DNA from: Rhexocercosporidium sp. MPI-PUGE-AT-0058
Lineage: Eukaryota; Ascomycota; Leotiomycetes; Helotiales
DNA length: 64,000 nt
Direction: 5' to 3'
NCBI GenBank assembly: GCA_020746875.1
Contig: JAGTJL010000014.1
Coordinates: 2,188,626-2,252,625 of the forward strand
The notes under the pieces are model-generated. The model did not search any database and had not been told where the DNA came from. It worked only from the letters and a program-made list of their open reading frames with translations. Of the stretch, positions 34,601 through 48,900 are shown in pieces. The position numbers and the translations under genes were made by a program. Numbering within the stretch: the first letter of the stretch is position 1; the number at the start of each line of letters is the position of its first letter.

Positions 34601-35832
34601 AGCTTTATATATAATAATATATAAAAGGACTTAACGTATTAAAGGGTTAAATAGCTTTTAATTACTTTTATCGTAAGTAATGGAATTTGATATTAATATG
34701 CTTTATACGCTAATAGAACTTAGCAAATTTATAATATTTTTTTAATAAACGCGTATATAATAATATACTCTGCTTTCGTAAAAGCTAAAGCTATTATAGT
34801 TTAGCGTTTAAAAATAACGCTAAATACCCTTCTTATAAAAAAGAAGATAATATTATTATATAGAACTCGTCTTTTACGTGAGCTTATTTAATTAAAGTCG
34901 CAGAAATTATATAACTTCATAAATTTAGCGTTTATAACGTTTCTATTATATATTATAATATAATATATCGTTTTTTAAAAGTATTAAAATTCTTTTTTTA
35001 TATTAGCGAAATATTATAAGAATATATATATAAGAAATTAAAATATTATTAAAGAATAATACTAAATATTTTGTTTAATATAAGCAAAGCATTATAAAGA
35101 ATTACAGATTTATTAATATAATTTAATCTCTTATATTATAACTTGTTATTTGAATTTAATTATATATACCTCGGAACTAAAGGCAAATAATATAATAGCA
35201 GTCTTATAATTAGTTATTCTAAAACGGTTTAATACCTTCTTAATATAAGTATTTTAATAAAAGAAAATAATCTTCTTTATTTTATTACGAACGATACAGA
35301 CTGTTAAGAAGTATTATATTAGGCTAGTAAGAATAATATTAAATAAGATAAGAATCTTTATTTTAAAAGCTTTTAGAGTTAGTCTTACTTTTAAGATTAT
35401 TAAGGAATTATTAACGTAAGTAATAATTAAAATCCAATTTTTTTTATTAATATATATATAATTTTTAATTTTTAAGAAAACGAAACTAAACTTAATAAAA
35501 TTAATATATAACTTCTCTTATTATAAACGTAATAATTTCTTAAGATTATATAAGGCTTTCTTAAGTTTTATATATTCGTTATTTATAATAATTCGGCTGC
35601 TTTCCTTTTATCTCAAAAGAATTTTAATATAAATATTAGAATTAGTATTATTATTTAAAAATATAATCTCGACGTTATATTATTTTACTTTTAAATCATA
35701 TAAAGCTGCTTTAACTAGTATAAGCTTTTAAATTACGGATTTGTAAACGCTAGCGTATATTTAATTATAATCTCGTTTATAACGCCAAGTATAATCTTAT
35801 AAGACGAGTTTTGTAAGGTTCATAAGGTAGAG
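34600..35832 (-). mobile_element. Decayed Ty1/copia retrotransposon, reverse transcriptase-RNase H part
   Basis: On the minus strand, despite many stops, copia RT wording is legible in order: a KAxL..L..DLKVK..NVE..FLN segment, LKKALYNLKK, then YIKKVLNRF. The RNase H signature (SRKR..FF, then AL..TKAEYI) follows at about 34,750-34,890. Stops arise mostly from C-to-T/G-to-A changes, as expected of RIP. The upstream part of the element probably continues beyond 37970, because a smaller LTR element is inserted just before the RT. Confidence 0.6.
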
Positions 35833-37969
35833 TGTCACGACAGTTGTAATTTAAACTGATCTCTAAGGAAGTAAGAGGAGACTATGAGTAATTTCCCTTT
35901 AAGTATATGAGTCCCCAGCCTCCGCCAAGCCTTCGCACTAGGCCTGATTAAGCCGTAAGTTTACCCTTTATTTTATTCCTAACATTACCCCTTTTCTTAA
36001 GCTATAGTCCTTAAGGTTATTAGCTTTTAACTTAATTACGTATTACTTTTATATTTCTTCCGTAAGGCTTTTATAACGTTTTTATTTTTTATTTTATTTA
36101 TATTAAGTTATTATAAACTCTAAAACCTTATAAAAAAAACAAAAAAGTATATATAATAATAATTAATCCTTTCGTAGCCTTAAATGCTTCCGTAAAGCTT
36201 TTATATATTTTTAAAGTTATATTATGCCGTAGCTTTTTCTATAGCCGTATTATTACTTATTTAGAGGCCTACCGAAGCTTAATCGTATCGTTACTCTTCC
36301 GGAGTTATATTATATCGGAGCTCTTTCGGAGCCGTGTCGAAGCTTTATCGAGCTGAGTTTATTATAATTATTTTAAATTACCTTTTTTCTTTAAGGTGGC
36401 CTCCCGGCCACGTATATTAGCGTATTTTAAGTTAAAGAGAATATTAAAAAAAAAATTCCGTAATAATATAACTTTATAACTTCTTATTAGCGCACGTTCG
36501 GTGTACATTCGGACGGTTTCTCAGCTTCTTTCGGAGACGAGTCGGTGTCTTATTTATACTAGCTCTTCTTATAAGGCGTCTTAAATAGCTTAAATTTATA
36601 CTTCTAAGTAAGTGCTGAAGTAGCTTCGCTCGTACGGAGTATACTACTTAATAAGTCACTTATAGCTTATAATTTTACTCGGGATAACGCCTATTGATTA
36701 CTAGACCTTTATCTACTATAATATAAGTATAATTACTAATTTTACGGCGCTCTTACGGAGTTAAATTATATTTCGACACTCTTTTAAAGCCAAATCGACG
36801 CTTTTATAAAGCCGGACCGAGCTCTTTCGGAGCTAAAATATGTTTTATTTTTTTTTAATATATTAATTCGTAAAGTGTCCCTTTTCTTCGCAATTATAAC
36901 ATATAGCCTCCGCATAACGGCTAAAAAAGTAATTAATACTATTATAAAATTAATAAGTATTTCGTATCGCTTTTATATATATTCTGTAACTCGTTTATAT
37001 TAACTCCGTAGCTAAAGCCGTAATTACGTCTACGGCCTCTATTCGACGTGTAAGCCGTAATACTCTTTTATATATATCGGGCGGTAATTATTGCCGTAAT
37101 AAGTCTTTTTATAACTTAGGCCAGAGCTTCGAAAACAAAGTATTTATCTTATAACGGTCTTCCGTAAGGCCTAAAGTATTTTTTAAGTAATCGAACCTCT
37201 TAGCGAAGTCGTTTATAGTTTTTTCGTCTCTTTATTAAGCCTCTTTATATTAAATTAATACGTTAAAACGCTAGGAAATCGAGTCTTATATTAAATTAAA
37301 AAGTTAAATCTTAAAATCTTTTTTATAAAACTTTTACTTTTATATTTTCTTCGACTTTACTTTGCTTATATATTATTTATATTCTTTCCGGCCTCTTTAC
37401 GAATATAAGTATATAATAAGCTATTTTGTCTTTATTCGTAAAGTAAAAGTACCTTTTATTAAGTTTAAATTAACGCTCCGCTTTTAATATAAAAGCTTAT
37501 GCCTTTTCGATTGTTTTACTTTTATAAATAAAAAGCTCTCGGAGCTTTAATAGCTTCCGAATCGACTCCGTATCGTCTTTGTATTCGCTTCGCTATCGTC
37601 GCCTAAAGGCTAAAGAAGGCCTTTTAATATTTGCCGTTAATATAATTAAACAACTACTTCTGGCGTCGCTTTAATGAATTGCCGGCGTAGCTCTTGTATT
37701 TCGCGATATATTAAGTTTACGTCGAATCGTTCGAATCGACTTCGTAATACCTCCGAGTTAATAATAAGCTACCCTTTATAAGTAAAAAAATTAAAATATA
37801 AAGTTTATAAAGTAAAGTATTACGATAATTATAATTTAAATTAATCTTTAAGAAAATAAAAGAGGACTAAAAGTAATTTCTCTTTAAGTATATGAGTCCC
37901 CAGCCTCCGCCAAGTCTCTGCATTAGGCCCGATTAAGCCGTAAGCTTATCTTTTATTCTGCTTCTGACA
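35833..37969 (-). mobile_element. Gag-only LTR retroelement with 152-bp direct LTRs, minus orientation
   Basis: Direct repeats at 35833-35984 and 37818-37969 share a nearly unchanged core around AGTATATGAGTCCCCAGCC. Read on the minus strand the LTRs start TGT and end ACA. The 1.8-kb interior encodes, on the minus strand near 36861-36905, a degenerate CCHC zinc knuckle (CYNCEEKGHFTN). I found no reverse transcriptase, so it looks non-autonomous. It is less mutated than its surroundings. No clear target duplication was seen. Confidence 0.65.
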
Positions 37970-39205
37970 AGTTTAATTTTATACTTTTTAATAATAATAT
38001 TTTTCTTTTTCTTTATTTTAAAAATTAAACGTAAACTAAGTACTTTACTATTAAAAAATAAGTTTAAGCGCTTCGTAGAGGATTATATTTCCTTATTAAT
38101 AAGTAAGCGATGTTCTTTAATAATTGCTTCTTTTTATTTTAATTAATCAAAGCGCTATATCGCTTCTTTTAATAAAATTAAATTATTAAAATATAATAAT
38201 TATTTTTAAATTATATTAAAAGTAAATCGGTAATAATCCGAATAATAATTAATTTCTTTTTCCGGAGATATAAATTATAAGAATTTATTATTAATTATAT
38301 TTTATATTTTATTAAAACGAGTTTTATATAAAAACGTATTTATATTTTTTATTTTTAAAATTAAAAAGTTTATCGCGCTTTTTTTTTAATAAAAAGTACT
38401 TATTCTTTTAATATTTTAAAAACGTTAACTTCGCTTTTCTCGTTAATATTAATATTAAATTAGCGTTATTCTCGGAATTAATTACTAATCCGAGATTATT
38501 AGTTTTATTATTTAGAAATTACTCTTCCGGCTCATTTTAATAATTATTTTCATATTTTAGTAGCTCCTCGATATTATAATTTTAACTTACGCTATTATTT
38601 ATTACTTTTGACGCGAGATAATAATATAACGTCTTTTTCGTAAAGTTTTATAACTAAATTATCTTTATCGAATCTTATATAAGAAGTATAAATAATTTTA
38701 TTATTAATTAAATAATATAAATATTATAACTTTTAAAACTAATTAAAATACTTTTCTTTACTCTCGAAGTAACCTTACGACTTTATATTTTCTTTTCCTT
38801 ATTAATCAGAATATATATTAAATAATTAAGAACTCTTAAATATTTAACCAAAAGTTTATAATTTATATTAAGCTTAATATTATCTTAAAAAAGCTTTAAA
38901 TAAAATCTTTTTATTAATTATAAATATAAAATTATAATTAATAATATAAACGATTATTATTAAAACTTTAAGTATATGTTTTCGGGCATATTTTAAATAA
39001 TTATAACTGTACGAGTCTTTTTTTTAATAATATAAATAAAGCGTTCAGCTCTTTAATTTTACTCCGGAATATATAAAATAAATTCTTTTAATTAATATAC
39101 TAAAGTAGTTTGCTAAATATTTTATTTATATACGATTATATTCTCTTCTATTATTAAGACTAAATATTTTAATATCTTTATTTTATTATATTTTAACTAT
39201 TTTAA
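37970..39205. repeat. RIP-affected repeat, probably the 5' part of the split copia element
   Basis: AT-rich DNA without an intact reading frame. Position and orientation suggest it belongs with the copia remnant at 34600-35832; I could not read a convincing integrase motif. Confidence 0.35.
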
Positions 39206-39717
39206 GGGGACAGCTAAATCGACATACGGAAATAATTAAATCGATATCTCTTAATATCTCTTAGTAAAATAATTATTATAAATTAAGAAAAAGTAATTAA
39301 TAAAATATTTAAATTTTAACTTAAAAATAATATTTATTAAGTTATTTATAAAAATTAACTTATTTTAAATTTTTTTATATAATATTAAAAGTTGAGTTTT
39401 TTAATAAAATTTAATAAACTTTAATAATTTAAATATAAAACTATTATTAAATAATTTAAAATTAAAAAGTTAAGCGAAAAAATATTATTTATTATTTATT
39501 TTCGTAAAATAAAAAACAAATCTTAATTTTTATTTATTTATTATTAAATAATACTTATAATATTTAAGTAAAATATTTAATAAATTTTATATTAATAAAT
39601 ATTTTAAATAAATATTTTAAAATAAAATTAAAAAATAAATAAAAATTATTATTTTATAATTTTCTTAAAATCCGTATATCGATTTAATTATTTTTATATA
39701 TCGATTTAAATATTTCT
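39206..39717. mobile_element. 512-bp MITE of the Mutator-like group (family B, copy 1)
   Basis: Left end GGGGACAGCTAAATCGACAT, right end a mutated inverse, flanked by perfect 8-bp duplications TATTTTAA (39198-39205, 39718-39725). AT-rich, non-coding. A sister copy is at 44144-44692. Confidence 0.75.
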
Positions 39718-40207
39718 TATTTTAAATATTTTTTAATTCGCAAGATATATATCTGACTTCTTAACGTACGTATAAGCTTATTTTACAGAAATAATTAAAT
39801 AAATAAAGATTAAAGTATAATAGCTATTAATTCTTATTAAAATAAAATTAATTATACCGACGTTAATTTTATATAACGTGTATATTAGCTTTATACGTGT
39901 TAAGCGCTTATTAACTTTACGAATAAATCTGCCTTTTTTATAAGATACGTAAAAATAAGTTCTATTAATTTTAGTTTCGTTAAATTTTATATTATTAACA
40001 AGACTTTAAGTATTTCTGATTATATTAAAACTAATATAATCTATTTTATAATATTATAACTCGATATCGACTATAGTTATTTTAATTATAATAAGAAGAA
40101 TTAATCCCAGTATATTAATATACTTAGAATTAGTAAATTATTCTTTTTCTCTTTAAAAAAGCTCTGAATTAACGTAATAGATCTTTTTATTTAATATTAT
40201 AAAAAAA

Positions 40208-40742
40208 GGATACAGCTAAATCGCCATACGTGAATAGCTAAACCGCTATACGCTAAAATTTTATTAACTTGGCGAGTATTATTTATTAATTTCGCTATAT
40301 TATATTAATTTATATTACGTAATAAAGGCTACTTATATATTTCATAAAGTTTATTATTATATAATCAGCCCCTGGAATTGAAAATTAAAGCTACTTAAGT
40401 AAATACTTTAGAATACTATTACTACTATTACTATTATTATTATTATAGCTTTTATTTCTCGAACTTATAATCCCGCACCTCCCGCAGCAATTTACAGCGA
40501 TATTACTATTATAATTGCTGCGGCTACGATGCAGCGGAAAGTAATTAGTAGAGTTGAGGTATATACCTAGGATGCGGACTTTAAAGCTGATATGATTTTA
40601 ATAAGCTGGCATAGTTTTAGTTATGCACTATATATAATTATTTACACAAGTTTTAATAGTAATAAATATACTTTTTATTTTCGGCTCGCTTCCTTAGCGT
40701 ATAGCGGTTTAGCTATTCACGTATAGCGATTTAACTGTACCT
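40208..40742. mobile_element. 535-bp MITE of the Mutator-like group (family A)
   Basis: About 50-bp terminal inverted repeats (GGATACAGCTAAATCGCCAT.. / mirror) with two internal AGCTAAAYCGCYATACG direct repeats per end. Flanked by perfect 8-bp duplications TAAAAAAA (40200-40207, 40743-40750). Its ends match those of the larger element at 45901-50745, so it is a deletion derivative. Confidence 0.8.
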
Positions 40743-42884
40743 TAAAAAAAACTTATTTAATAAAAGGTAATTATTTAATTTACTTAATTTATAATCAGAA
40801 TATAAGTATATAAAAGAGAAAAGTATATATATAATATATTATAATAATAAACTATACGCACGGAACCGTCAGATTTAATTATTTTAAGTATATATATACT
40901 AATATTATTAAGTTTAAAAAAACTGTTAATTATTTATATAAATAATAAATTAAAGCGTGATATATATTCAAAGAATTTTAATAACTTATTAAATATATAT
41001 TTAATAATTTTAATATTAAATAATTATTAAAGCTTATTTTTATAAGAAAAAGCAGCGAATTTAAGCGCTGCAATAATAAGAATAAACGAAAGAAATATTA
41101 ATTTAAAAATAATATTATCGGAATTATTATCGGAATTCTCTTTTTTTAATTTATTATTTCTAATTTTTTTTTAATTATTACTCTTTTTATTTTTGATATA
41201 ATCCTTATACAGAATATACTTCTTTTTATACTTCTTTTTAAACTTAGCTTCTTAGCTTTATTTATTATATAATAATTATTAAATATATAACGTAAATTTA
41301 GCTGATTATAATATTTATAAGTTAATTTAATTTTAAAACAGTTTTCGCCTTTGCTTTTATTATTCTTAATATTAGAATTACTTTTATTTTAACTCTTATT
41401 CGGATTAGAAATACTTTTATTTCTGTAAAAAAACGTATCCGGTTATCTTACCTGACTCGCTAACTCTTACTTTATTTATAATATCTTTAATAAAACTCTT
41501 TAAATTAATATTCAAATTAACGTTAATAATAATATTTAAGCTTATTATAAAATCGTTAGATATTATAATAGCTAGTATTATACGCAGATTTAAGCGCTAT
41601 CGTTCAGCTTAAATAAGCTACTTTTCGGAAATTATAATAATAATTATAATTAAATATTATTTATAAAAGAAGCTATTTATAATATATTTAATTTAATAAT
41701 CGATAGCTTAAAAGTAATAATAAACTTCTTTAATAATAAGAAATTATCGTAGCAGAGCTTATTATAATCTTAAATAATATTATATATTAAGATATTTTTA
41801 CTGCTTTTATATTAATATTATAAAACTTTTTATATTTTTAAAGTAATTTTCTTTCCGGTAATATATATTAATAAATTAAGCTATAATTTAGAATAATAAT
41901 AAGTCTTATTTAAGTTTTTCTTATTTACTAATCGGTTTATTTTTTTAAAGTATTTTTGTCGATATTATTATCTTATTCGTTAACTTCTTTTAATATATAT
42001 AAATAAGATTTAATATTTAAATATTTAAAAATATTATTAAATATTCTAATATTAAAGATTTTATTACGCTACTTAAAGTAATTTTTAATACTTTTTAGCT
42101 TGTAAGCGTCGGAAAAGTTCAGTAAAATAAAAGCTATTTTACTTCTTAGAAGCTTAACTTTAAGCTTAAACGTCGGCTTAACTTTTAATATAATATTACG
42201 TATATTCGAATTTAATTCAGGGTCCTCAGGCGTAAATCGGTCTTCTGCAAGCGTATTTATAAGACCGGATTAATTCTTAAAATCCTTAAAAGCTCCGGGA
42301 ATTAATAATATAATAAATAATACGTTATTTTATTAAATTATTTTATTTTATTACTTATATAAGATAATTCGAAGAAGTTATTAATATTATTATTAAAATC
42401 GTTAATATTAAATTCTTTAAGTATTAGCGATACGAGATTCTTAAAATATTTAAAATACTTTTTAGAATTATTTTTAAAATAACTTATTCCGATTTTATTA
42501 ATATTAAGTCCGACTTCTTATTAATTGTATTTAAATAATATTAAATAATGATTTTTAAAATAATATTCTATAATTTTTATTTAATAATACTTTAACATTA
42601 GCTTTTTAATTTCGTAAAGCACTTATAAAGGCATTTTTCTAAAAAAAAAAAACATATTAAATTAAGCGATATTAGTTAGTAAAGCCTTTAGATTTTTAAA
42701 AATCTAGTTTCTTTTATTAAATTTATTCGCCGGGTTTATAATACTTTAAATAATAAATTTTAAACTCGTAAATAAAAAACTTTATTTATTATATTTATTG
42801 ACTTTTAAGATATTTTATTATTATAAAATACTTATAAATTATTATAATTCGTAAGTATTTTAATAATATATTAAGGATATAGCT
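40743..42884. repeat. RIP-affected AT-rich desert, unassigned
   Basis: About 2.1 kb of TpA-rich, stop-filled sequence. No repeat ends, coding remnant or RNA gene could be recognised. Confidence 0.5.
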
Positions 42885-44143
42885 AAAGTACCTTACGTAA
42901 ATAGCTAAATCATTATACGCTAAGGTTTTTCCAGGCACGCCGGGCGTATTTATCAATTATATTTTATTATATTAGTTATATTAAAGGCTAAGGGCCGTTA
43001 ATAAAACCCTTAAGCTTTATTAAACTTGACTTTTAAAGTTATTTATATTTTCTTACTTAATACTTTAAAATAATATATCGACTTTTATTAGCGAGTCTTA
43101 CGACCTTGCGCTTCTTATAATAATTTATTTTAATCTTAATATTAAATTTATTATTATTTAAGCGCATATAAAAAAGCTAATAATTATACTTTTATAAAGA
43201 AAGATATTAAGCTACGCCGTATATTGTATATTTGCGATTATAAAAGTAAATATAAAATAAGAAAGAAGTAAACTGATATATATTTTATAAGAAAACGCTT
43301 TAATACTAGTTTTAAGAAACATAATTACCGTATAAGAGTAAGTCTTATAAAAGATTAGGTTTTAAGCAAGTAAGAATTAAATATTTTAAAAGCTATATAT
43401 AATTATATACGTTTTATAAACTTTTCCGCTTATTTAATATATTAAATTTTTATTATTTTTCTAAATACTTATACTTTTATTAATTCTTTTATAAAATTAA
43501 ATCTTTTTAATACTTAGATTTTATTAACGTTACGAGAAAAAGATTTAAATATTATACTTATATTAAAAGATATTTTTAACTTTATATAAAAACTAAGAAT
43601 CGAGTAATTAAGAAATAAGACGCTAATTTAATAGCTTTTGTAAATATAAGTTTTTATAAATAAAAGCAGCTTTTATATTAATAAAATATATAAAAGTTAT
43701 AAGATAATAATTATTCTCTTACGTACGAATTAAATTCCGGTCTTTTATAATATTTATTTTTTATTAATTCTTCTTTTTTAAAACTTTAAAAATAATATTA
43801 TAACGTTTTACTCTTCGATTATGTATATAAAATAAACCGATTTAATATATTATTATTAAATATATACAAAGTTTTTAATAATAATATAATTATTTAATTA
43901 AGAATAGCGTTTTTATTAAAGGAAAAGGAAGCTGATTATAAATAAGCGCTTATATAATTTAAAAGTATAATATCTTAATATATAATAAAAAATGGTTAAA
44001 GCTAAATCACTATACGTAAATAGCTAAACCGCCATACGCTAAGGAAGCGAGTCGAAAATAAAGGATATATTATTATTACTAAAACTTATATAAATAACTA
44101 TATATAATGCATTAATTAGAATTATACTAGCTTATTAAAATTA

Positions 44144-44692
44144 GGGGACAGCCAAATCGACACACGGAAATAATTAAATCGACATTTCTTAGCATTTCTT
44201 AATAAAATAATTATTATAAATTAAGAAAAAGTAATTAATAAAATATTTAAATCTTAGCTTAAAAATAATATTTATTAAGTTATTTTTAAAAACTAATTTA
44301 TTTTAAAAAAGTTATATAATATTAAAAGTTAAATTTTTCGATAATATTTTAATATTATATTAAAAAAATACTTTTATAATAAAATTTAATAAACTTTAAT
44401 AATTTAAATATAAAATTATTATTAAATAATTTAAAATTAAAAAGTTAAATAAAAATATATTATTTATTATTTATTTTTATAAAATAAAAGAAAAATCTTA
44501 ATTTTTATTTATTTATTATTAAATAATACTTATAATATTTAAATAAGATATTTAATAAATTTTATATTAATAAATATTTTAAATAAATATTTTAAAATAA
44601 AATTAAAAAATAAATAAAAACTATTCTTTTATAATTTTCTTAAAATCCTTATATCGATTTAATTATTTCCGTATATCGATTTAGCTGTCCCT
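44144..44692. mobile_element. 549-bp MITE (family B, copy 2) nested in a family A element
   Basis: Ends GGGGACAGCCAAATCGACAC.. and ..ATCGATTTAGCTGTCCCT. Perfect 8-bp target duplications TAAAATTA (44136-44143, 44693-44700). The sequence on both sides rejoins into family A. Confidence 0.85.
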
Positions 44693-44811
44693 TAAAATTA
44701 TCATTAACTTTAAAAACTGCATCCTAAGTATATATCTTAACCTTATTAATTACCTTTTATTATATTATAGCCGCAGCAATTATAATGTAATAATATCTTT
44801 AGGGTACAGCT

Positions 44812-45237
44812 AAAGCACTATACGGAAATAGCTAAATCACCATACGCTAAGGAATTTTCAAGAATCCGAAGGGTGCATTTATCGCCCGCGCCCTATTATA
44901 CTAATTTGTACTAGAGGCTAAGTATAATATATGCATCCTACGTAATTATACTAATTCATCTTCATAATCCTCTTTAAAGTCGATATCTTAAGTATATACT
45001 TTAATTCCTTTAATTACATCCCTTTAAATCATAGCTATAAAAGCTTTAGTAGCATCTAATATACTATCTAACTAATAGATTAATGATATGCTATACATAT
45101 ACCCTCTCTCTCTTTGCGTTCTAGGCTCGTACTGATCTTGGTGTCCTTGCCGCGGTTGATAAATGCGCCCGGCGTGCCTGGAAAAACCTTGGCGTATGGT
45201 GATTTAGCTATTTCCGTATAGTGCTTTAGCTGTACCT
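44812..45237. mobile_element. 426-bp MITE (family C, short form) nested in a family A element
   Basis: Terminal inverted repeats of about 50 bp beginning GGGTACAGCTAAAGCACTAT. Perfect 8-bp duplications TATCTTTA (44804-44811, 45238-45245). It is little mutated and therefore probably young. A short open frame inside it is not a gene. Confidence 0.85.
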
Positions 45238-45900
45238 TATCTTTAATACTATTTGTCTGATATATTAATAAAATGCCTTGCATATATGCCCTCTCTCGGC
45301 GAGTATTAAGCTCATATATATCCCGATGCTTAAGCTTAAGTCTTTATATTGCAAAAGCAGTCGTAAATAAGCTATTTTATATTATAGAACTCTGACTAAG
45401 TGATATAAGGGCAAAGTATTTACTTAAGTAATTTAAATAGTTTTAATTTTCAATTCTAAGAGCTGATTATATAATAATAAACTTTATAAAATACATAAAT
45501 AGCCCTTGCCACGTAATACAAATTAATATAATATAGCAAGGTTAATAAATAATACTCGCTAAATTAATAAAATTTTAACGTATAGCGGTTTAGCTATTTA
45601 CGTATAGCGATTTAGTTGTACTCTAAAAAAGTTACTTTTTATTATAATAAATAAAGAATTAGCTTTAATTAAGTATTTTAAAGTATTCTTTCTTAGCGCT
45701 TATTACTTTTATTATTATTAGCACGTAAATATAAATATATTAACGAAAACTAAGAAGTATTTTTTAAAGCCGATTAAAAGATTAAAAGATTAAAAGAATA
45801 ATAAACACGCTATTCGAGCTTTTAAGTATTCTTATACTTTTAAAATAGCTTATTAATTAATATAATTAAAGAGAATTATAATACGTCTTTAATAGAAATA

Positions 45901-48900
45901 GGCCACAGCTAAATCGCCATAGTTAAATAACTAAACCGCCATGCGCTAAAATTCTAGTAACTTGGCGAGTACATTTAAAGACCTACCCTCCCATACAAAT
46001 TTATATTAAAAGGCAAAGGCCATTAATATATAATATAAATATTTATAATCACTTAATTACCCCTAAGGCTAAGAATCAAAATTAAAGCTATTTAAATTCT
46101 TTAAATAACTATTATCACTTCTTCTTATTATAACGTTTAATCCTTAAGCTTATGGCCCTGCGCCTCTTATAGCAATTTATAATATTATTATTACTGGACT
46201 TATTGCTTGCTAAGTATATATTAAAGCTCACGGGTATGCTTTTAAGTAATAAGACACCAAACCTATACGAGCATTATTTATTTACGACCGAGTAAGTAAA
46301 TATAACTTAAGGTATAAACAAAAGGATGTTAATTCCTTTAAGAAGCGTTAGAATATAAGATTTAAGAAGTGTGGGTGTTATATAAGAGTCTCTCTCTTAA
46401 AAGATAAAGTATTAAAAAAGTAACAATTAAAGGTTACAAACGCTAGACATAACCATGCGGCTTCTGCAGACTCCACAGCTTATCCAGTACACAGAATTAC
46501 TTTTATTCCGGCAGAAGTGCGTGCTTTAAATGCTTAAATTTTATTAACTCTACGAAAAGAAGACTTTAGTACCTCTTTAATTTCTAAAGATATTTCTAAT
46601 CTAGTATAAATAAAGCGCAAAAGGGAGCTAAGTAGAAAGTCACTAATTTAGTGACTTATAAAAGTATATAATTCCTCTTTACAAAATTAATTTTATTACT
46701 TATAAATTACAAGAGCTACAGGCAAATGACTTTTCCTTTCAGTTCTACCTTTAAAGTAGTCCCTTATAGCGCCTCTTCTTCATCTACTTTATTTCTCTTC
46801 GACTATAAAAGTAACACCCTAATGTCTTACTCCTCGATTATATACAAAACTAACCGATTTAATATACTATTATTAAATATATATAATATTATAAGGAATA
46901 ATATAATAATTTAGTTTAATTTAGTGTTTTTATTAGGAGAGACTAAAAAAGACTATACTTAGGCGCTAATATAGCTTAGAATGCTTATGTCTTAGCATAT
47001 AATTTAAGAGCCAGTTTCTATTGTAATAAATAAGGAATTAACTCTAATTAAGTATATTAAAGTATTCTTTTCATTTATACATTACTTCCTTTGCCGGTGA
47101 CATATTAATATGAATATACTTATAAAGACTAAGAAGTACTTTCCTAAGCTAATTAAAGATGTCATTGAAAATTAAACACGCCACTTACGCTTTTAAGCAT
47201 TCTTAAGCTCTTAGAATGTACTATTAACTAATATAACTAAGGAGGTATATAATACTGCCCTAGGAAATTTGCGTGTTAAGTTTTTAGTAAGTGCCATAAG
47301 CTACTGTAAGAGTACTTAGCTCCTCTAGAAGAAGCTTATTGCCTTTTAAGTAAATTAATTACATTACTTTAGGGTCACAGTTACTAGTCTAATTAAAAGG
47401 TATTATATTACTTTAAAGCTGTATTTATAGCGTGGGCATGTTAATCTTAAGGGGGTATTTCTCAAATTATAACTGTTTTAAAATGCTTAATACTCCAGTA
47501 TATCTTTAATTATTGCATAATAATAATTACGGCCCCGGCACAATACAAATATACTTATTTTAATTATAATTCTTTTATTTATTTATAGCCGGGCCCTCCT
47601 AAAAATTATACAAGAGCTTAGCAAGCTCCTTATTAAAGGTCCTTTACTAAATAATTATATATATATTATATAACAAACTTTAAGTCTACCTTACTTTTAT
47701 ATTCTTTAAAAACAATAGCAAAAAGGTGGAAGTGTCTTATTAAGTAATATTCATTACTACTAATATTATAATAGGCCTGAATTAATATACACTCTTTTCC
47801 TAGCTCTTCTTCTACTTTTAAATTTATTAAAGGTTAAGGGGAAGAGTAGACTTAAAGGTATTATTAATAATAAAGTACTCGCCGGGGCCCTTCATTCTTT
47901 AAACTACCTTTAAGCTCTGTCCTTATATTATTTATGCAGCCTTCTGTAATATAAAATAGCCTGTCATCGACTGTAATAATAATGTAAAGGCTTGAGAATA
48001 GATATTAGGATAGCTATAAACCCGGTATATAAAAAGAGAAGGAGTATATATATAAAATATTATTAATTTATTATTTAAATAATATAATAAATGCTATTAT
48101 AACTAGTAAAGTTGTAACTTAAAAGGATATAATAAGGGGGGTTAAAGTATATACTTAAAATGTAGAGTTTAAAAAGATTTAAATAAATTAATATAATTAT
48201 AGCAAGCCTATAATATACTATAATCGTGCACCTGACGGTAGCACTAGTAATGAGCCCCTTCGGTTACTAATGCACATTAGCGATAAGGTTAATTATCAGC
48301 GATATAATCAAATTCATACGCGTTTTTTCTTAGTACCGCGACGAAATAATAATATTATAATTAAATTCGACCCAGAAATAAAGGCAAAAATAGTAAAGGC
48401 TATAGCTTTTCGGTAAGATAATCCTTATATTAAACCGTCTAAAATTGCGGCTAAATTCGTTGTTATTCTTTACCTCTTTAATATACGATTTTATAAACGA
48501 AAACCCTAAAGTATTAAAGGTAGCTAGAATAAGGCACTTTTACTTTAATAAAACGAAGCTTTAAGAGAGTATATTTCTTTTCTTATATTTTACGGTTATT
48601 AAGTAATAAAGTTTAATATACGTTGTGCTACGAACTCGATTCTTTAGTCCTCTTACTTTATATAAATCGTTAATTAATAATAGGCGGACCGCTGGTTTAA
48701 AAATAATAAGAAATAATATAAAACCCTACGAGCGAAGATATTAATATAAGAGAGGAAGGCGGCGATAAAAAAAGGAAAATCTATAAGAGTATTTCTAAGA
48801 GTTTTACGACGCGTTAATTACGTACGGTATTAATATCGCGGACATTTACAATATAAACGAGACTGGCTTTCGCATTAGAGTAATCGCTAAACGTATAATT

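Larger units (their letters stand above)
43994..45623. mobile_element. Family A Mutator-like element, inverted copy, itself interrupted twice
   Basis: Both ends match the reverse complement of the element at 40208-40742. Flanks TAAAAAAT and TAAAAAAG are a near-perfect 8-bp duplication. It is interrupted by a family B element (44144-44692) and a family C element (44812-45237). Confidence 0.7.

Noticed and set aside
45080..45283. 67-residue open frame on the minus strand
   Set aside because: It lies mostly within the 426-bp MITE and runs through its terminal repeat.
46726..46914. 62-residue open frame
   Set aside because: It is a fragment inside the decayed MULE, with no start or conservation of its own.
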